DNA from: Tillandsia leiboldiana
Taxonomy: Eukaryota; Streptophyta; Magnoliopsida; Poales; Bromeliaceae
Assembly (NCBI GenBank): GCA_029204045.2
Contig: CM055066.1
Coordinates: forward strand, 19,602,484-19,666,483
Direction of reading: 5' to 3'
DNA: 64,000 bases
Part shown: piece after piece, positions 9,205 to 20,516 of the stretch
Position numbering within the stretch: position 1 is the first letter of the stretch
Layout: each line of letters starts with the position of its first letter
Made by a program: the position numbers and the translations under genes
The notes under the pieces: generated by a model
Told to the model about the DNA's origin: nothing
Database searches by the model: none
What the model saw: the letters and a program-made list of their open reading frames with translations, nothing else

Positions 9205-11123
9205 ATGTTGGGTGAAAGTGGTAATATTTATAGACCTCCTCTTTTTGATGGGACTAATTATGCTTATTGGAAAGTGCGGATGAGGGCTTTTCTCATCGCA
9301 ATTGATGAGCGGGTATGGCAATCCGTGGAATACGGTTGGGTGCATCCTATTGAGGAAGTAGGAAATTCTACTACCCCAAAACCTCGCTCTAGATGGTCCA
9401 AAGAGGAATTTGAAAGATCTTCTTACAATGGGAAAGGTATGAACGCTTTATTTAATTCTCTTTCCTCGACTGAGTTCACAAGAATTTCCGCGTGTGAAAC
9501 CGCGAAGGAAATTTGGGATATTCTCAAAATTATACATGAGGGTACTAATCTTGTAAAAATTCAAAAGCTCCAGATGCTTACAAGTCAATTTGACTCTATT
9601 CATATGGAAGAGCATGAATTGTTTACAGATTATTACACTAGACTTCAAGATGTAATAAATACATGTGATAATTTAGGAGAAAAGATCCCGGAGTCGAAAA
9701 TTGTAAGAAAGATACTTCGGACTCTTCCGGAACGGTTTAGGGCAAAAGTTATGAAATGACTTTTCCTATGCAAACTTATGAAATGACTTTTCCTACTAAT
9801 CAAGTTTCTTCCAAGTCTTCTTCTAAGCTTACAGGTATTGCATTCAAATCAACAAAGGAAGAAGATAGCGAATCAAGTTCCGACGATGAAATCTCTTTTG
9901 CCGATTTTGAAGAACAATTGGCGAGGATCACAAAGAAATTTCGTCGGAAATTTTGGAAGAATCGAACCGATGGATCTTCATCCACGAAACCATCTAAAGG
10001 ATCATCGGGTTCTAAATCCTCTAATCTCAAAGGCGTTGCAAAACCTTCAAAAGAAAAAGAAAAAGATGATTTCGAAGGGGAAATCCAATGCTATAGATGC
10101 AAAGGCTACGGCCATTTTTCAACGGAATGTCCTTCTCCGAAATCATATAAAAAGAAGGCTTTGCAAGCGAAAACTTGGGACGATTCTACTTCTAATGAAT
10201 CGACCTCAAGTAAAGAGGAAAAAGTCGTTGCCTTACATGCTTCTCAAATTCCCTCTTCTAATGTTTGTTTATCATCTTTAATCACTGACTCTATTCCTTT
10301 GATTTTGCATGAAACATCAGCATCCAACGGAGAGTCATCAAGTGAGGGGGAGTCGGACGAAGAAGAACTCGTTGAGGCATATCAACAACTTCTTGCGGAA
10401 TCTAAGAAGATGGCCAAGCATATCAAGAAGTTGAGGAAGCAACGACTTGAGAATCAAGACGAGAATCATGTTTTAAAGATCAAACTTCATGATCTCGAGG
10501 AGGAACGAGAGCTTTTATTGGATAATAATAAAATCCTCCAGGAAAAGATAAATCAATCGAAAACGATCGTTAATTCCCATATTAACAAGATTGATTTTCT
10601 AGAAAAACAGTTTGAGGAGATTCATGTTACCAACCAAGCTTTGACCAAGCAAGTCCATGAACTCAAATTCGACATACAAAGGCTTTCAACTGGTTCCAAT
10701 AAACTTGATTGTATGTCCGGATTAGGTCAATCAAGCAAGGTTGGTTTGGGATTTAAAAAGAACCAAACTGTGAAGGCTTCAAGTTCCACAACTAAATTGA
10801 AAGGAAGAACTTGTCACCTATGTGGACTTGAAGGACATTTGGTGAAGGATTGCCCGAAAAAGAGAAAGAAGAATTCTTCGGCAACTTCATCTACGGAGCG
10901 AACTCAACGGAATCAAAAGACACATCAAGTCAAAGGAGTTCACTCAACCCACCAAAGGTCCGAGCCACAACATCAATCATAAAAGTGGATCATTGCGAGG
11001 CAAAGACCTAAGGTGAATCAACAGTCAAAGCGGACAACCCCCGGCCACAACGAATCAAGACAACCCAAAATCCAGCGATTTTGGATTCGGAAAGGTGATA
11101 TCTTTCCTTGTCTTAAGTTCTAA
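9205..11123 (+). pseudogene. gag: Copia gag, broken (element B)
   Basis: Gag of the A/B subfamily in two overlapping frames: 9205-9759 and 9756-10982, with in-frame remnants to a stop at 11121-11123. The ATG at 9205 is chosen because it heads the conserved FDGTNYAYWKVRM block; the in-frame ATG at 9121 is inside the LTR. After codons for LPERFRAKV the gene lost about 75 bp present in element A and gained a partial repeat of the following ATGAAATGACTTTTCC, giving an immediate TGA. The downstream frame keeps the zinc knuckle CYRCKGYGHFSTEC (about 10089-10130), an acidic Ser-rich linker, a coiled coil (about 10370-10700) and a second knuckle CHLCGLEGHLVKDC (about 10812). Homology ends at IRKGDIFPCL, just before the protease. 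Confidence 0.9.
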
Positions 11124-12490
11124 ATAGCTTATGACTGTATGTAATGCTTTGATTGGTTTTCTCCTCATATTTTTCTTAATCTTTGCATTATATGTTTTTT
11201 CAATGCTATTGGTTTTATGTTTTGTTCTTGAACAAAAGGTTTTTAACGAACAAGTACATTGAATAAAAGGGGTTTCACGTTCATTCACTCCAAATTAATT
11301 TTATATGGATTATCAACTTTACTCCATAATCACAATCTTGGAGCATTGGTCATATTGACTTTAATTGCATCTTTTCACGCATTTAGAAATCTATTATGCT
11401 TTTGACATCATAATATTTCGATGTTGCAATGATCATTTATGTTAATTAAGTCATCTTTTAAGTGATCAAAGTCAATTTCTCTCTCGATGATCTCTTGGTA
11501 TAGTTTTTATCTTATTTGACTGTTTAGTCGAGTATGAAATCGTGATCAATATTTGGCTGAATACTTCATATCTTAAATAATTGATAGCCAATTGAGGGGG
11601 AGTCAAAGAAAAAGTATTATGCTCAAAAGATGTGGAAAGAGTTACATCCCAATGAGGAGTGTGAAAACTACCACCACATGGAGGAAAGAGCTACCACCTC
11701 GGTCGTCTGAGTACTGTGTGCAGCTACCACATGTATACCAAGCAAGGTTTTTCAAGTTTGATTAAATAAAATGCATGTTGAAATACTTGACTCTGTCAAA
11801 ATTTCAAGGTTGGTATAAGGTGGGATTTTTAATGAAAGATGCTCAAAGAGCCACTCTCTTCAATAAATTGACTAGATACATTATCTAATTTATCTGGGAT
11901 GTTAGACATCTATTGATCTTGGTATTTCATTTTCTTTACCAAATTGATGATTTGATAAAGGCATTACACATAAGATCATGTTAGATGTGATTGAAGTTGT
12001 TCAACTTTAAGGGTTTTAATTTCCATAAATTTTCGTTTCATTTTTGAGTATTTTTGATAGATTTGGTATAATCTATTTCTTGTTGCATGAAACGATGACT
12101 TTTGTTTAAAGTTGATGCGCTAAAGTGCTTACATACTTTTTCTGGTTTTTATGGATATCATGAAAAACTGTTTATAATGCCTTATCTTTGTTTTTCATGA
12201 TTTTGGAGTAAATCTTTTTAATTTCGTGAAATTAATTGGATTGAATGGCGTCTGTGTGAATTCATTGTTTAAAGCACTTAAATTGATTTCTTGATGGAAT
12301 ACAAATCGGTATTTGAAAAGATTCCAAAATCTGAATTTGTTTCAAGAAATTATTTGATTTTTGCTTTCTGGTACAGGTACGCAATCTGCATTTTTGTTAT
12401 ATACCGGAACTGAGCTTTTATCTCTCTTTCTCTATGAACTAATGCTGTTAGTGATTTCCTTTTGTCTAGTATGTTCACTGTTTGACAATT
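11124..12490 (+). other. Non-coding internal region of B; contains pol-env spacer
   Basis: No ORF of note. About 11335-12125 is homologous to the pol-to-env spacer of element D (about 38020-37235, minus strand), sharing blocks such as AATTGAGGGGGAGTC (11591-11605) and TGTGGAAAGAGTTACATCCC. The rest is AT-rich and unassigned. Pol before it and env after it are both gone. Confidence 0.75.
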
Positions 12491-12501
12491 TGTGACAAAA
12501 A

Positions 12502-12944
12502 GGGGGAGAACAGAAAATAATGATCGTATCACAAAGGGGGAGAACATAAATGCTCAAGACAGGGGGAGAACATGGAGAACATGGAGAACATGTTAGAGAT
12601 GCTCATGATAGGGGGAGATAAAGAAAAGATTGAAAGAGCCGAAAAACAAAAGAACCAAAAGGACGAATCAAATGTAGGATTTTAATTTCTAACGACTAAC
12701 GTTTGATTTTGTTTGGAGTTTTGTTTTGCAGGAATTACATCACTTTAAGACTCCAAGTCCTAAGTCATAGAGTATGTTCTAGGACTGTTTGGTTCAAATG
12801 TAATTTTGTATTTATTGGATCTTTCACGCAAAGAAAATCAATGTTTTGGTGATAACATTGAATTTCGACTTTTTGGTTTAAGATGAGTGACTTGAGCGCT
12901 TTTATGTATTTTTGGGTTTTGTCACGAAATTGCCAAAGGGGGAG
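12502..12944 (+). other. Multiple polypurine tracts of element B
   Basis: GGGGGAG occurs at 12502, 12536, 12562, 12611 and 12938. The last, in AAAGGGGGAGAT, directly precedes the 3' LTR and is the canonical plus-strand primer. Repeated upstream PPT-like tracts are a reported Sirevirus feature. Confidence 0.85.
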
Positions 12945-12946
12945 AT

Positions 12947-14341
12947 TGTTACGGCATTTTGGTGTTGGCATATTTCGTAAGTCAAGCCAGTGAGTTGAGT
13001 CGGAGTCTTAAAGGGATCAAATTGTCAATCAGCAATCAAAGACCTAGAGAAGATTCAACAAGAGCTCAAGTTGACACTCAGTGTCTTGAGTCTTGAAGAT
13101 TGAAGTTGAAGAATTGTGGATCAGTTACATCAATCTCAAGAAGAAAGTATTCAAGAGGATCAGGTATGTTTAACTAAATAATTGTGGTGATCCGAATACT
13201 TTCTTATAGTGTAGAAACACTTGGAAAAATTTTTAATTGCATAAAAATCAAAAACTGGACATGGGGCATGTTCAGGATCCGGATCAGATGATCCAATCCG
13301 GATCCCGAAGGGTATTAGTTCATGTGCAAATCCAATCCGGATCCAAGCCTATTCTGATCCGGATCCCGAACATTGGATGTTGTTGAAATTCATGAACGAT
13401 CCGGATTGGGAAGTTCAATCCGGATCCCGAACCCTTGGTTTTCTGGAATTGTCTATCATGCTACGACGATCCGGATCGCAGTAAATCCGATCCGGATCGC
13501 CGTCCGTAAAATTTCCAGATAAGGTAAGTTTTTGATTCTTATCTCTTTCCAAAGGTTTCTAAACTATAAATAGACTTTTAGGGTTTCTCAAAAACGTGGG
13601 GAGCACGGCCGATCAATTGATAAAACACTTGAGAGCAACCCTAGAGGCTACGTTTTTATCGATCTTCTTTATAGCCTCTTTTAGGTCAATTCGATGGTTC
13701 TTTCAAGAACATATCTTTTGTCGAATTGATCTAATCTTTGCTTAGAGATTTCTTCTACGGTTCCTCAATGAGAATCTAAGCAAAGGATCACCATCGAAGT
13801 CAATATTCTTATCGACTGAGTTTGCGTCGTGGATTCGACGTGGCATCGTGGATTCGGTGTGCTAAAGGCGTTTCGTGGATTCGAAACGTGTGCTCGTGGA
13901 TTCGAGTGGCGTTCGTGGATTCGAACGTGTGCAGTGGACGTGCATTCGGTGGAGCGCGAGGTCCGAAGAAATTGAAGGAGGGGTTAAATTCGTGGAGACG
14001 GTAATCACCTTGTTATTCTTCTTTTCTTAGTGGATTGTTATTGCGTGGACATCCAACCGGTCAGCGCAAGGTCCGAAGAAGCTGAAGGAGGGGTTGAGTC
14101 CGTGGAGTCGGTAATCACCTTGTTATTCTTCTATTCTTAGTGGATTGTTATTGCGTGTTGGTCCCGTGGTTTTTCTCCTGGATTGGAGTTTCCACGTATA
14201 TCTCGGTGTGCTATTTTTATTTTCCGCATTGGTTTTTATTTTGCACTGAGATTTGGTTTTATAAGTATTACACCTATTCACCCCCCTCTAGTTGTTTGAT
14301 AGTACCTATTTAGATCCTTGTGGATCTTATAAAAACCTACA
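12947..14341 (+). repeat. 3' LTR of element B
   Basis: 1395 bp, TGTTACGGCATT to AAAACCTACA, nearly identical to the 5' LTR. Palindromes lie at about 13275-13500, TATA at 13564-13573, and the hairpin array at about 13823-13928 with all five loops reading GTGGATTC. Confidence 0.95.
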
Positions 14342-14346
14342 TTTGA

Positions 14347-14705
14347 TTACTAACAAAATTATGACATTTGGAATTTTATTGCTTAGAAGATATGTCGATG
14401 TTTGATTGTGATCTTATTACATATCTAAATTTGTGAATGTCATGGTGAGTATAAACTCTATCTCTGTTAGGTTTTGAATGCTAAATATTCATGAGGTATC
14501 TAATGATCTCTTTTGTCAAGAATGATTTCTTTTTGCAGAGAGTGCAGATGTCTAAGTCTAGAGTCTGTTTTAGGAGTTTATCTCATGTATTTATTTTTGG
14601 ATCTCCATTGTAAATTTTTGTTGTATGGTGATAGCAACAAAAATATCTTTTTGAATTTTCTTAAGTGGATTTGTGTTTTGTCACGAAACCGCCAAAGGGG
14701 GAGAT
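14347..14705 (+). other. Post-env region of element C, right of B, with PPT
   Basis: Continuation of C after the second TTTGA (14342-14346). Non-coding. The polypurine tract GCCAAAGGGGGAGAT with GGGGGAG at 14697-14703 touches the LTR. It matches the minus-strand tract of element D at 34320-34335. Confidence 0.85.
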
Positions 14706-15221
14706 TGTTAAGGTTTTTGTTTTGGCGCATTTCGTGAAAGTGTTGAGTCTTGAAGATTGAAGGTTAAGAAGTTTGGATTATATATCTCAATCTCAAGAAA
14801 GAAGAATTCAAAAGGATCAGGTATGTTTAACTAATTAATTTTGGTGATCCGAATACTTCTTATAGTGTAGAAACACTTGGATGAATTTTTAATTGCATAA
14901 AAATGAAAAACTGGACATGGGACATGTTCAGGATCCGGATCAGACATTTCAATCCGGATCCCGAAGGGTGTTAGTTCATACGCAAATCCAATCTGGATCC
15001 AAGCCATTTCTGATCCGGATCCCGAACATTGGTTTTTGCTGAAATGTATGAACGATCCGGATCAGGCATTTCAATCCGGATCCCGAACCTTTGTTTTTCT
15101 GGAAGTTGTCTGTTTCGTTACGACAGTCAGGATCGCCGTAAATCCGATCCGGATCGTCGTCATGTAAAATTCCAGAAAAGGTTAGTTTTTGATTCTTATC
15201 CTCTTCCAACAGTTTCTAACC

Positions 15222-15229
15222 TATAAATG
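15222..15229 (+). promoter_or_regulatory. TATA box of element C LTR
   Basis: TATAAATG in the same context (TTTCTAACC before it) as the TATA boxes of C2, C3 and D. Confidence 0.65.
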
Positions 15230-15366
15230 AAACCCTATGATTCTTTTTCTAGGGTAAGCCGTATAAGCCATAAAAGCCTAATAAATCAAAAGACGACCAT
15301 ATAAATCCACATATAGAGAAGAAAGGAAATCAATAGATTTAATCTTATGTTTCTTCATCTATATTG

Positions 15367-15464
15367 ATTGATTTGATTCTAGGTTTTCATACTCATATTT
15401 TGAGTAGAATCAAATCAATGAATACTTAGATGGTATTTCCGATCTATTTCTAATCTAAGTATTC
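15367..15464 (+). repeat. Two long perfect hairpins in C LTR leader
   Basis: ATTGATTTGATTCT (15367-15380) pairs with AGAATCAAATCAAT (15406-15419), with an inner ACTCA/TGAGT stem. GAATACTTAGAT (15420-15431) pairs with ATCTAAGTATTC (15453-15464). An imperfect stem just upstream, ATATAGAGAAGAAA with TTTCTTCATCTATAT, makes three, as in element B but with unrelated sequence. Confidence 0.85.
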
Positions 15465-15506
15465 GGCGGATCATCACCACCCAAAAACAACGATTTCCCA
15501 AATCGG

Positions 15507-15684
15507 CGCGTGGACTCGCGTGGCCTTGTGGATTCAAGGTGCAACCACTTTCGTGGATTCGGAGCGAAGGACGTTCGTGGATTCGAGACGTGCTACTGGG
15601 TGAAGACCGTGGATTCGGTCGGACGTCGTGGATTCGACGTTGGACGCCGTGGATTCGGCGTTGGACGCTAATCGTGGATTCGAG
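15507..15684 (+). repeat. Constant-loop hairpin array (C LTR)
   Basis: Eight loops reading GTGGATTC (GTGGACTC in the first). Stems include CGC/GCG, CCTT/AAGG, GACC/GGTC, ACGTC/GACGT and CGCC/GGCG; others are shorter or bulged. Confidence 0.85.
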
Positions 15685-17030
15685 CAGCGTTGCGGAGCGA
15701 GCGGAGAAGATCTACTAGGAGCGTATGGAAAAAGGTCGAGTCGTCTGTGAGTACGGTATATCACCTTTGTACGTGTTATAATTCTAGTGGATTTCGCTAT
15801 GTTATCGGTCTCGTGGTTTTTTACTCCGGTGTTGGAGTTTTCTATGTAAAAATCTTGCGTGTTATATTTTCATTTCCGCATTGGGTTTTATTACGCAACG
15901 ATTTTTGAGTGTTTATTGTTTACACCTATTCACCCCCCTCTAGGTGTTTTTTCCCCTATTTAGATCCATATTATACATAACCCGACACACCTTTGTTCCA
16001 GGTTTAAACCTAGTTTGATCCAAGTTGGTGCAACCCGAGCCTAGCTTGTTTTAGGGTGTTGCTCCGGCGACTTCTCCGGCCACCCTCCGGCGCATCTCAG
16101 GTGAGCATCTCACTTCTCTGTCCAATCTAAGCACCATGCTCACAGTAGATCTCAGTTTGATCAAGTGTGTAATTAGTTGTAGCAATGTGTCTTTTTTTGG
16201 GCCCTAAGAGTTTATGGGCCAACTTTGTAAATGGGCCTCATGCTGGCCCAAGCCCGTGAGCACGAGCTTCGTCTCGTCGTTTCGGACGCGCTGAAACATA
16301 CAGCGCTGTCTTTGGCTTCCGGGATTTCGAGAACGAGTCAAAACAACGTTTAAAACAAAGTTGTTATGCAATTTAGAGAAGTTTAATGGGTTAACTTGCA
16401 ATTGTAACCTATGGACAGTATTTAAACAGAGTAAACATGTCTCTGGTCAATTTGTTAGATTTCCGTAGACTCTCGTTGAGCGGAAAATGGATATCGTTCC
16501 GTAAATCGGCGAAATCGTCGGTTTTACGATTTCTGGCGCGTGTTTCGCGTACCACGATATGAAAGAATGGATTCAGGTTACTGTAGTGTTCTCGGGATGG
16601 GTATGAGTGAGTCTATTTCTGATCACAGTATCGGTTCAGGGCCGAGCAGTTCAGCACCAGTCTAGTCTAGCGGGGGTTCGGGATCGGCCTACATTCAGGC
16701 GGTTCGATCGACTGACTTTGAGGTGGGTACTTTTCGATGTTTCAGGGTTCGGAATATTTGGGAAATATTTAGACATAAAATATTTGTGTGATACTTATGT
16801 TAACCCGGTTGATCTTTATGATACGACATTATTGTTCTTATGGCGACCGAGTGTCGCGGTGCTTGGTTACGATGCTCGAGGCTGCAACACGCACACCGGC
16901 GGTTTGGCCACTGCGAGGGTGTGCTTTTCTGAAAAAGTGGTATGTTGACCCGTGTACCCCACAAAGTGACGTAGTGCGGGCCCCCGTAGGTGGGGGGTTA
17001 GAGGCACCAAGGTGCGAGCGGTGCGACCCG

Positions 17031-17177
17031 CCGAGGTAGGTGCTCGGCGTGGTTTACCGAGGTAGGTGCTCGGTCTCATTTTCTGAGGTTGGTGCTCGGC
17101 CTGGTTTTCCGAGGTTGGTGCTCGGTCTGGTTTGCCGAGGTTGGTGCTCGGTCTGGGTTGTCGGGGCAGGTGCCCGG
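17031..17177 (+). repeat. Tandem hairpin array in gypsy LTR
   Basis: Six units of about 26 bp. Five form CCGAG or CTGAG / CTCGG around loop GTAGGTG or GTTGGTG (starts 17031, 17057, 17083, 17109, 17135). The sixth (17161-17177) has TCGGG/CCCGG, an A-T to G-C compensatory change. The K right LTR has the equivalent array near 60292-60440. Confidence 0.85.
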
Positions 17178-17592
17178 TTCAGGTTATGCAGGGGAAGGGG
17201 ATACCGTCGATTGCATGATGAGGAGGGCGGTTGCTCTGGTTTTCTTACGGTTTGCTTTAGCTATAGCCCTTCATGCATTTCATACTTTATATCATGTGTC
17301 GCTGACTTCCCACTCTGTGACAGGTTCAGTCAGGGGTGAGAGCTAGGGCGACGGTGAGGCCGCGATGAGAGGTCTATTGGCCCTTCGAGGCTACAGACTG
17401 TGGTGAGTTCTCCTTTTGCTCATTTCATTATCTGTTAGTAGCTATGTGGGTGTGATACTTTTGTGAGGTTGACTTGGATGTTGGATTTATTACAGTACTC
17501 TGCGGATGCATGTTTAGTTACTATCGGATAGTTGGCCGTTTTCAAACTAAAAGAAGAGGAAAGAAAACATTTCGAAAATGATTTGAAAAATA

Positions 17593-17705
17593 CTGGTGTC
17601 GAGTGGGCACCGTTTTCAAAACCCTGTGGATTTATGTATTTCGAAATGGCTTTGTAAAACCCGGGTGTCGTGTGGGCACCGTTTTCAAAACCCTGCGGTT
17701 TTATC
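17593..17705 (+). repeat. GTGGGCACCG modules near gypsy LTR 3' end
   Basis: Units of about 60 bp built on GTGGGCACCGTTTTCAAAA followed by CCCTG, two here, with relatives at 23477-23645, 25690-25860 and, inverted, 59770-59890. Confidence 0.75.
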
Positions 17706-17986
17706 ATTTCAAAATTAATCGGCCTCTTTATTACTTATGGGAAAAAGAAAGGGTTGTATGTGCTTGACTTTTGAACTAGTGTGGTTAAAGGTATGATTGT
17801 ATGGAGATTGTAGTCGGGACGCCGTGCATATACAAAGGAGACTCTGCCCATTTGCAGAGTGAATTTGTATATGCGGCGGGTCTGGGCACGCACCGGGGAA
17901 GATTGATTTCAAAAAAAAAAAATATGCAAAATTTGAGAGCTAAACGGTGACGTTTCTTCTGCATGTTTAAACCCCGGGGCGTGACA

Positions 17987-19681
17987 ACGGCTCCCGCCAC
18001 AGATATATGTAGCGCTCGAGAAATTCAGGTGTGTTTGCGGGCGAGGAAGCAGATCTAAACCTTAGTGATTTGCATACCGGTGCGCGAATTGCACAGTTTC
18101 CGTTGCACAATTTCCGCCTTTCCGATCCGAGTCTGATCTCGGAAATCTGAGGTCGCCAGTGTGACCGTCTCATTGAATCGAGTGGAAATGGTATAGACCG
18201 TTTGCTGATCCGACGGTCGGATCGTCCGGAAATCAGCGAAGAAGCAGACGGGACCCACGACTTAAGTGAATAGTAACCCCTGATCTCGGTCCCCTCTCGA
18301 TCGGTCGTTGGCCACTTCACTGTCAAAAATCGAAACCTATCAGTATGAGTAGACGTTTCTAGCTAATTTTGATATTCTGAGCGCAACGGCGCTGACGGAA
18401 TTTCCATTTGACGACCCTAGAGCCTCGAAAAGCATGCTGAACTGTAGATATCGCAGTATTTTATGGATTTGCGATTTATCGGGGTTTTTAGTCGACGAAC
18501 AAAAATCGCTACCTGATAGGTTTCGTCGAGCCGGACGTCGTGGCGAAGTCCCTTTTTCCGTTGGGCGACTCGAATGCCTCGAAAAATATGAAAAACAGCG
18601 AGGAACGCCGTATCTTACACAACCACCCTTATATTTTATGCTTCGTGTTGCGCGCTGCTTTAGGGAGAGGGACCTAAGGGTGAAATAGAGCAGCTGTGAG
18701 GGACCTAGGTCTAAATACTCTGGGTTGAGGGGTTAAAGTGCATATTGTTACATTTGCATATAAAATATGCATTAGGCTCACTTGTAACCCTAACCCCGTA
18801 ACCCTAGGACCCAGCCACCCTCTGCCTCCCTTCCCTCTTGCGATCGACGCGCCGGCGCCACGCCGTCCTGTCGCCGGAAAAGCTCGGGGAAAACCAAAGA
18901 AGTTGGTTTCTCCTTGGTCTGGTGGTGTGGGAGGCATCAAAAAAAGAGTTGGGTTGGTCCAGGCGTCATCTGGGAGTGTCTCGGTGAAGTTGACGTCGAG
19001 CCGAGGTGAACCCGACGCCTAGCCTCGCCGTGCGCCGCCGTAGAAGGCTTATCTTCCTCCTTGTTTTCCGGCGAGGTGAGTTAATGGGAGTTTTTATTTT
19101 TAAATGGCCCAAGGACCAATCCATTGGCTTCCTGACGTTGGGGTGATCATCCTCGTCTTGTTGCAGCCGTCGCCGTCCGGCGGGAACCACCTCTCACCGG
19201 AAAAGCCATATCTGGCCGATCCTGAGCGCGGACAGAGTCCAACCGTTGAGACTGAGATCAGACCGTTGGTTTGGGTCTTCTCATCGTCTGCGACCTTCTC
19301 CCGAAGTTTGGTGATGATCGGTTGAGAATCCGGGCCCTGCGAGCTTCCCCTAGTATCGGGTTTTCTTCCCGTTGGCCGACCTTCACCGCCCGGCGCCGCC
19401 GCTTACCCCCGTCGCCGGCCATCACCTCAGCAAGCTTTGTAGGGCCAAGTGGAGGCTCTTGGTCCAAGTTGCAGTGACTCAAAAGTCGCCGGCCGGAATC
19501 TGCCATTAGAGCTCCCCGAGCTTGGCCGAGCTCCGCCGCCGCGCGTTGGCGACGCTTCCCGTCACCGGATGACCACCCAGGTAAGCTTATATGGCCCGTA
19601 GAAAGCTTCCCATCGCGTTGCATGCAGGTTCTAACGTGAGTGTTGTTCCCTCTGTAGTTGCACCCATTGTTGCAGCCGAGC
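17987..19681 (+). repeat. Gypsy LTR 'a', 5' part, plus
   Basis: Promoter half of a long LTR, split from its 3' part (23950 onward) by the solo LTR at 19682. Shares with the other LTRs the start-proximal block around GATCCGACGGTCGGATC, a TATA box at 18759 and CCGG-rich modules, one ending CCCAGGTAAGC (about 19578). Its first bases are replaced by the end of the preceding LTR. No gene seen. Confidence 0.75.
18759..18767 (+). promoter_or_regulatory. TATA box of gypsy LTR 'a'
   Basis: TATAAAATA about 30 bp after GGGTTAAAGTGC. The solo LTR has an equivalent at 20509 after GGCTAAAGTGC. Confidence 0.55.
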
Positions 19682-20508
19682 TGTAAAAACTCAAAATATT
19701 TTATTTTAATAAATAGTCTAAAAGTGAATTTTTGACCTGGTTTTTGAATTCAAAAGACCTCTGTGGATTTATTTAGTCAATTGCCAGCGTGCGAGTTGCA
19801 CGTTTTACAAGACAAAAAGGCTACTTTCCAATCCGGACATGATCTTGGAAATCCGAGTTGACCGTTGCGATCGTCTCATCGAACTAAGCGAGATTCATAT
19901 TCAGCACTTTTCGATCTGACGGTCGGATCTTCAGGAATTCAACTAAGAAGTGGACGAATCTCGCGACCAATGTAACAGTGTCCTCTGTGCATAGTGCACT
20001 TAAGTGAGTTACTGTAGATGAACAGTAACCCTGGTTTTCGAGACCCGACGAATACAACATTGACTAATTCACTGTTCGGAATCCGAATATAGTGATCCAG
20101 GTAGTCATTTCGAACGGTTTCGATGTTCTGAACGCAGTGGCGCAGTCGAAAATTCCGTTTGACGACCCTAGAGCATCGAAAAGTGCGAAAACTGTTTTCC
20201 GGAACAGTGTTATTATGGACCGAGATTTTATCCGGGCAGTTTCGCAAAAATCCGAGGTCGCTACCTGATAGGTCTCGTCGAGCCGGACGTCATGGCGCAG
20301 TCCATTTTCCGTTTCGACGACCGGATCTTCTCGAAAAGTGTGAAATGCATCGAAAAATGCAGTTTTTGCACTTAAAACCCTATATTTGTTGCCTCGAAAG
20401 GCGTGCCATGCATTGGAGAGGGACTTAATTGTGAGACAAGCATGCTGTAAAGGACTGGGGTTGAAATCTTGAAGCTAGAAAGGCTAAAGTGCAAAGTTGC
20501 AAAAAACC

Positions 20509-20516
20509 TATATATT
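20509..20516 (+). promoter_or_regulatory. TATA box of solo gypsy LTR
   Basis: TATATATT after AAAAAACC, aligned with the TATA of LTR 'a'. Confidence 0.5.

Larger units (their letters stand above)
7775..14341 (+). mobile_element. Non-autonomous Sirevirus-type element B, complete with TSD
   Basis: 6567-bp insertion with LTRs of 1396 and 1395 bp, primer site, one degraded gag, purine tracts and flanking TTTGA duplications at 7770-7774 and 14342-14346. Pol and the env-like gene are absent: sequence homologous to the gag-protease junction stops near 11123 and gives way to the region that follows pol in element D. By eye the two LTRs differ at about 15 positions, near 1%. Mobilisation would need proteins from a related copy. 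Confidence 0.95.
5939..15987 (+). mobile_element. Sirevirus-type Copia element C, 3' part, split by B
   Basis: Contains the pre-env leader, the env-like gene, a 3' untranslated stretch, a polypurine tract and the 3' LTR (14706-15987). Its gag and pol lie to the left or are lost; the break at 5938/5939 is against a gypsy LTR edge. Element B (7775-14341) sits in the post-env region with a TTTGA duplication. Around the insertion, C matches the corresponding post-env region of element D (34600-34800, opposite strand). The right flank CACCT at 15988-15992 continues a gypsy LTR. Confidence 0.85.
14706..15987 (+). repeat. 3' LTR of element C
   Basis: 1282 bp, TGTTAAGG to CCCGACA. Same subfamily as the F LTR (44193-45473, 1281 bp). 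ATCCGGAT palindromes at about 14931-15160, TATA-like TATAAATG at 15222-15229, long hairpins at 15367-15464, hairpin array at 15507-15684, and a CACCCCCC stretch near the 3' edge. Confidence 0.92.
15988..17986 (+). repeat. Ty3/gypsy LTR, 3' half, plus
   Basis: Begins inside an LTR because element C interrupts it at 15988 and ends at GGGGCGTGACA (17986). Contains a splice-donor-like CTCAGGTGAGC near 16096-16106, a 26-bp hairpin repeat (17031-17177), and 3' modules (17593-17705). Closely related to the K right LTR (59491-61206, minus). No gene; listed ORFs are short and unrelated to proteins I know. Confidence 0.8.

Noticed and set aside
17031..17177. CRISPR-like regular repeats
   Set aside because: Contiguous 26-bp tandem units without unique spacers, inside a plant LTR.
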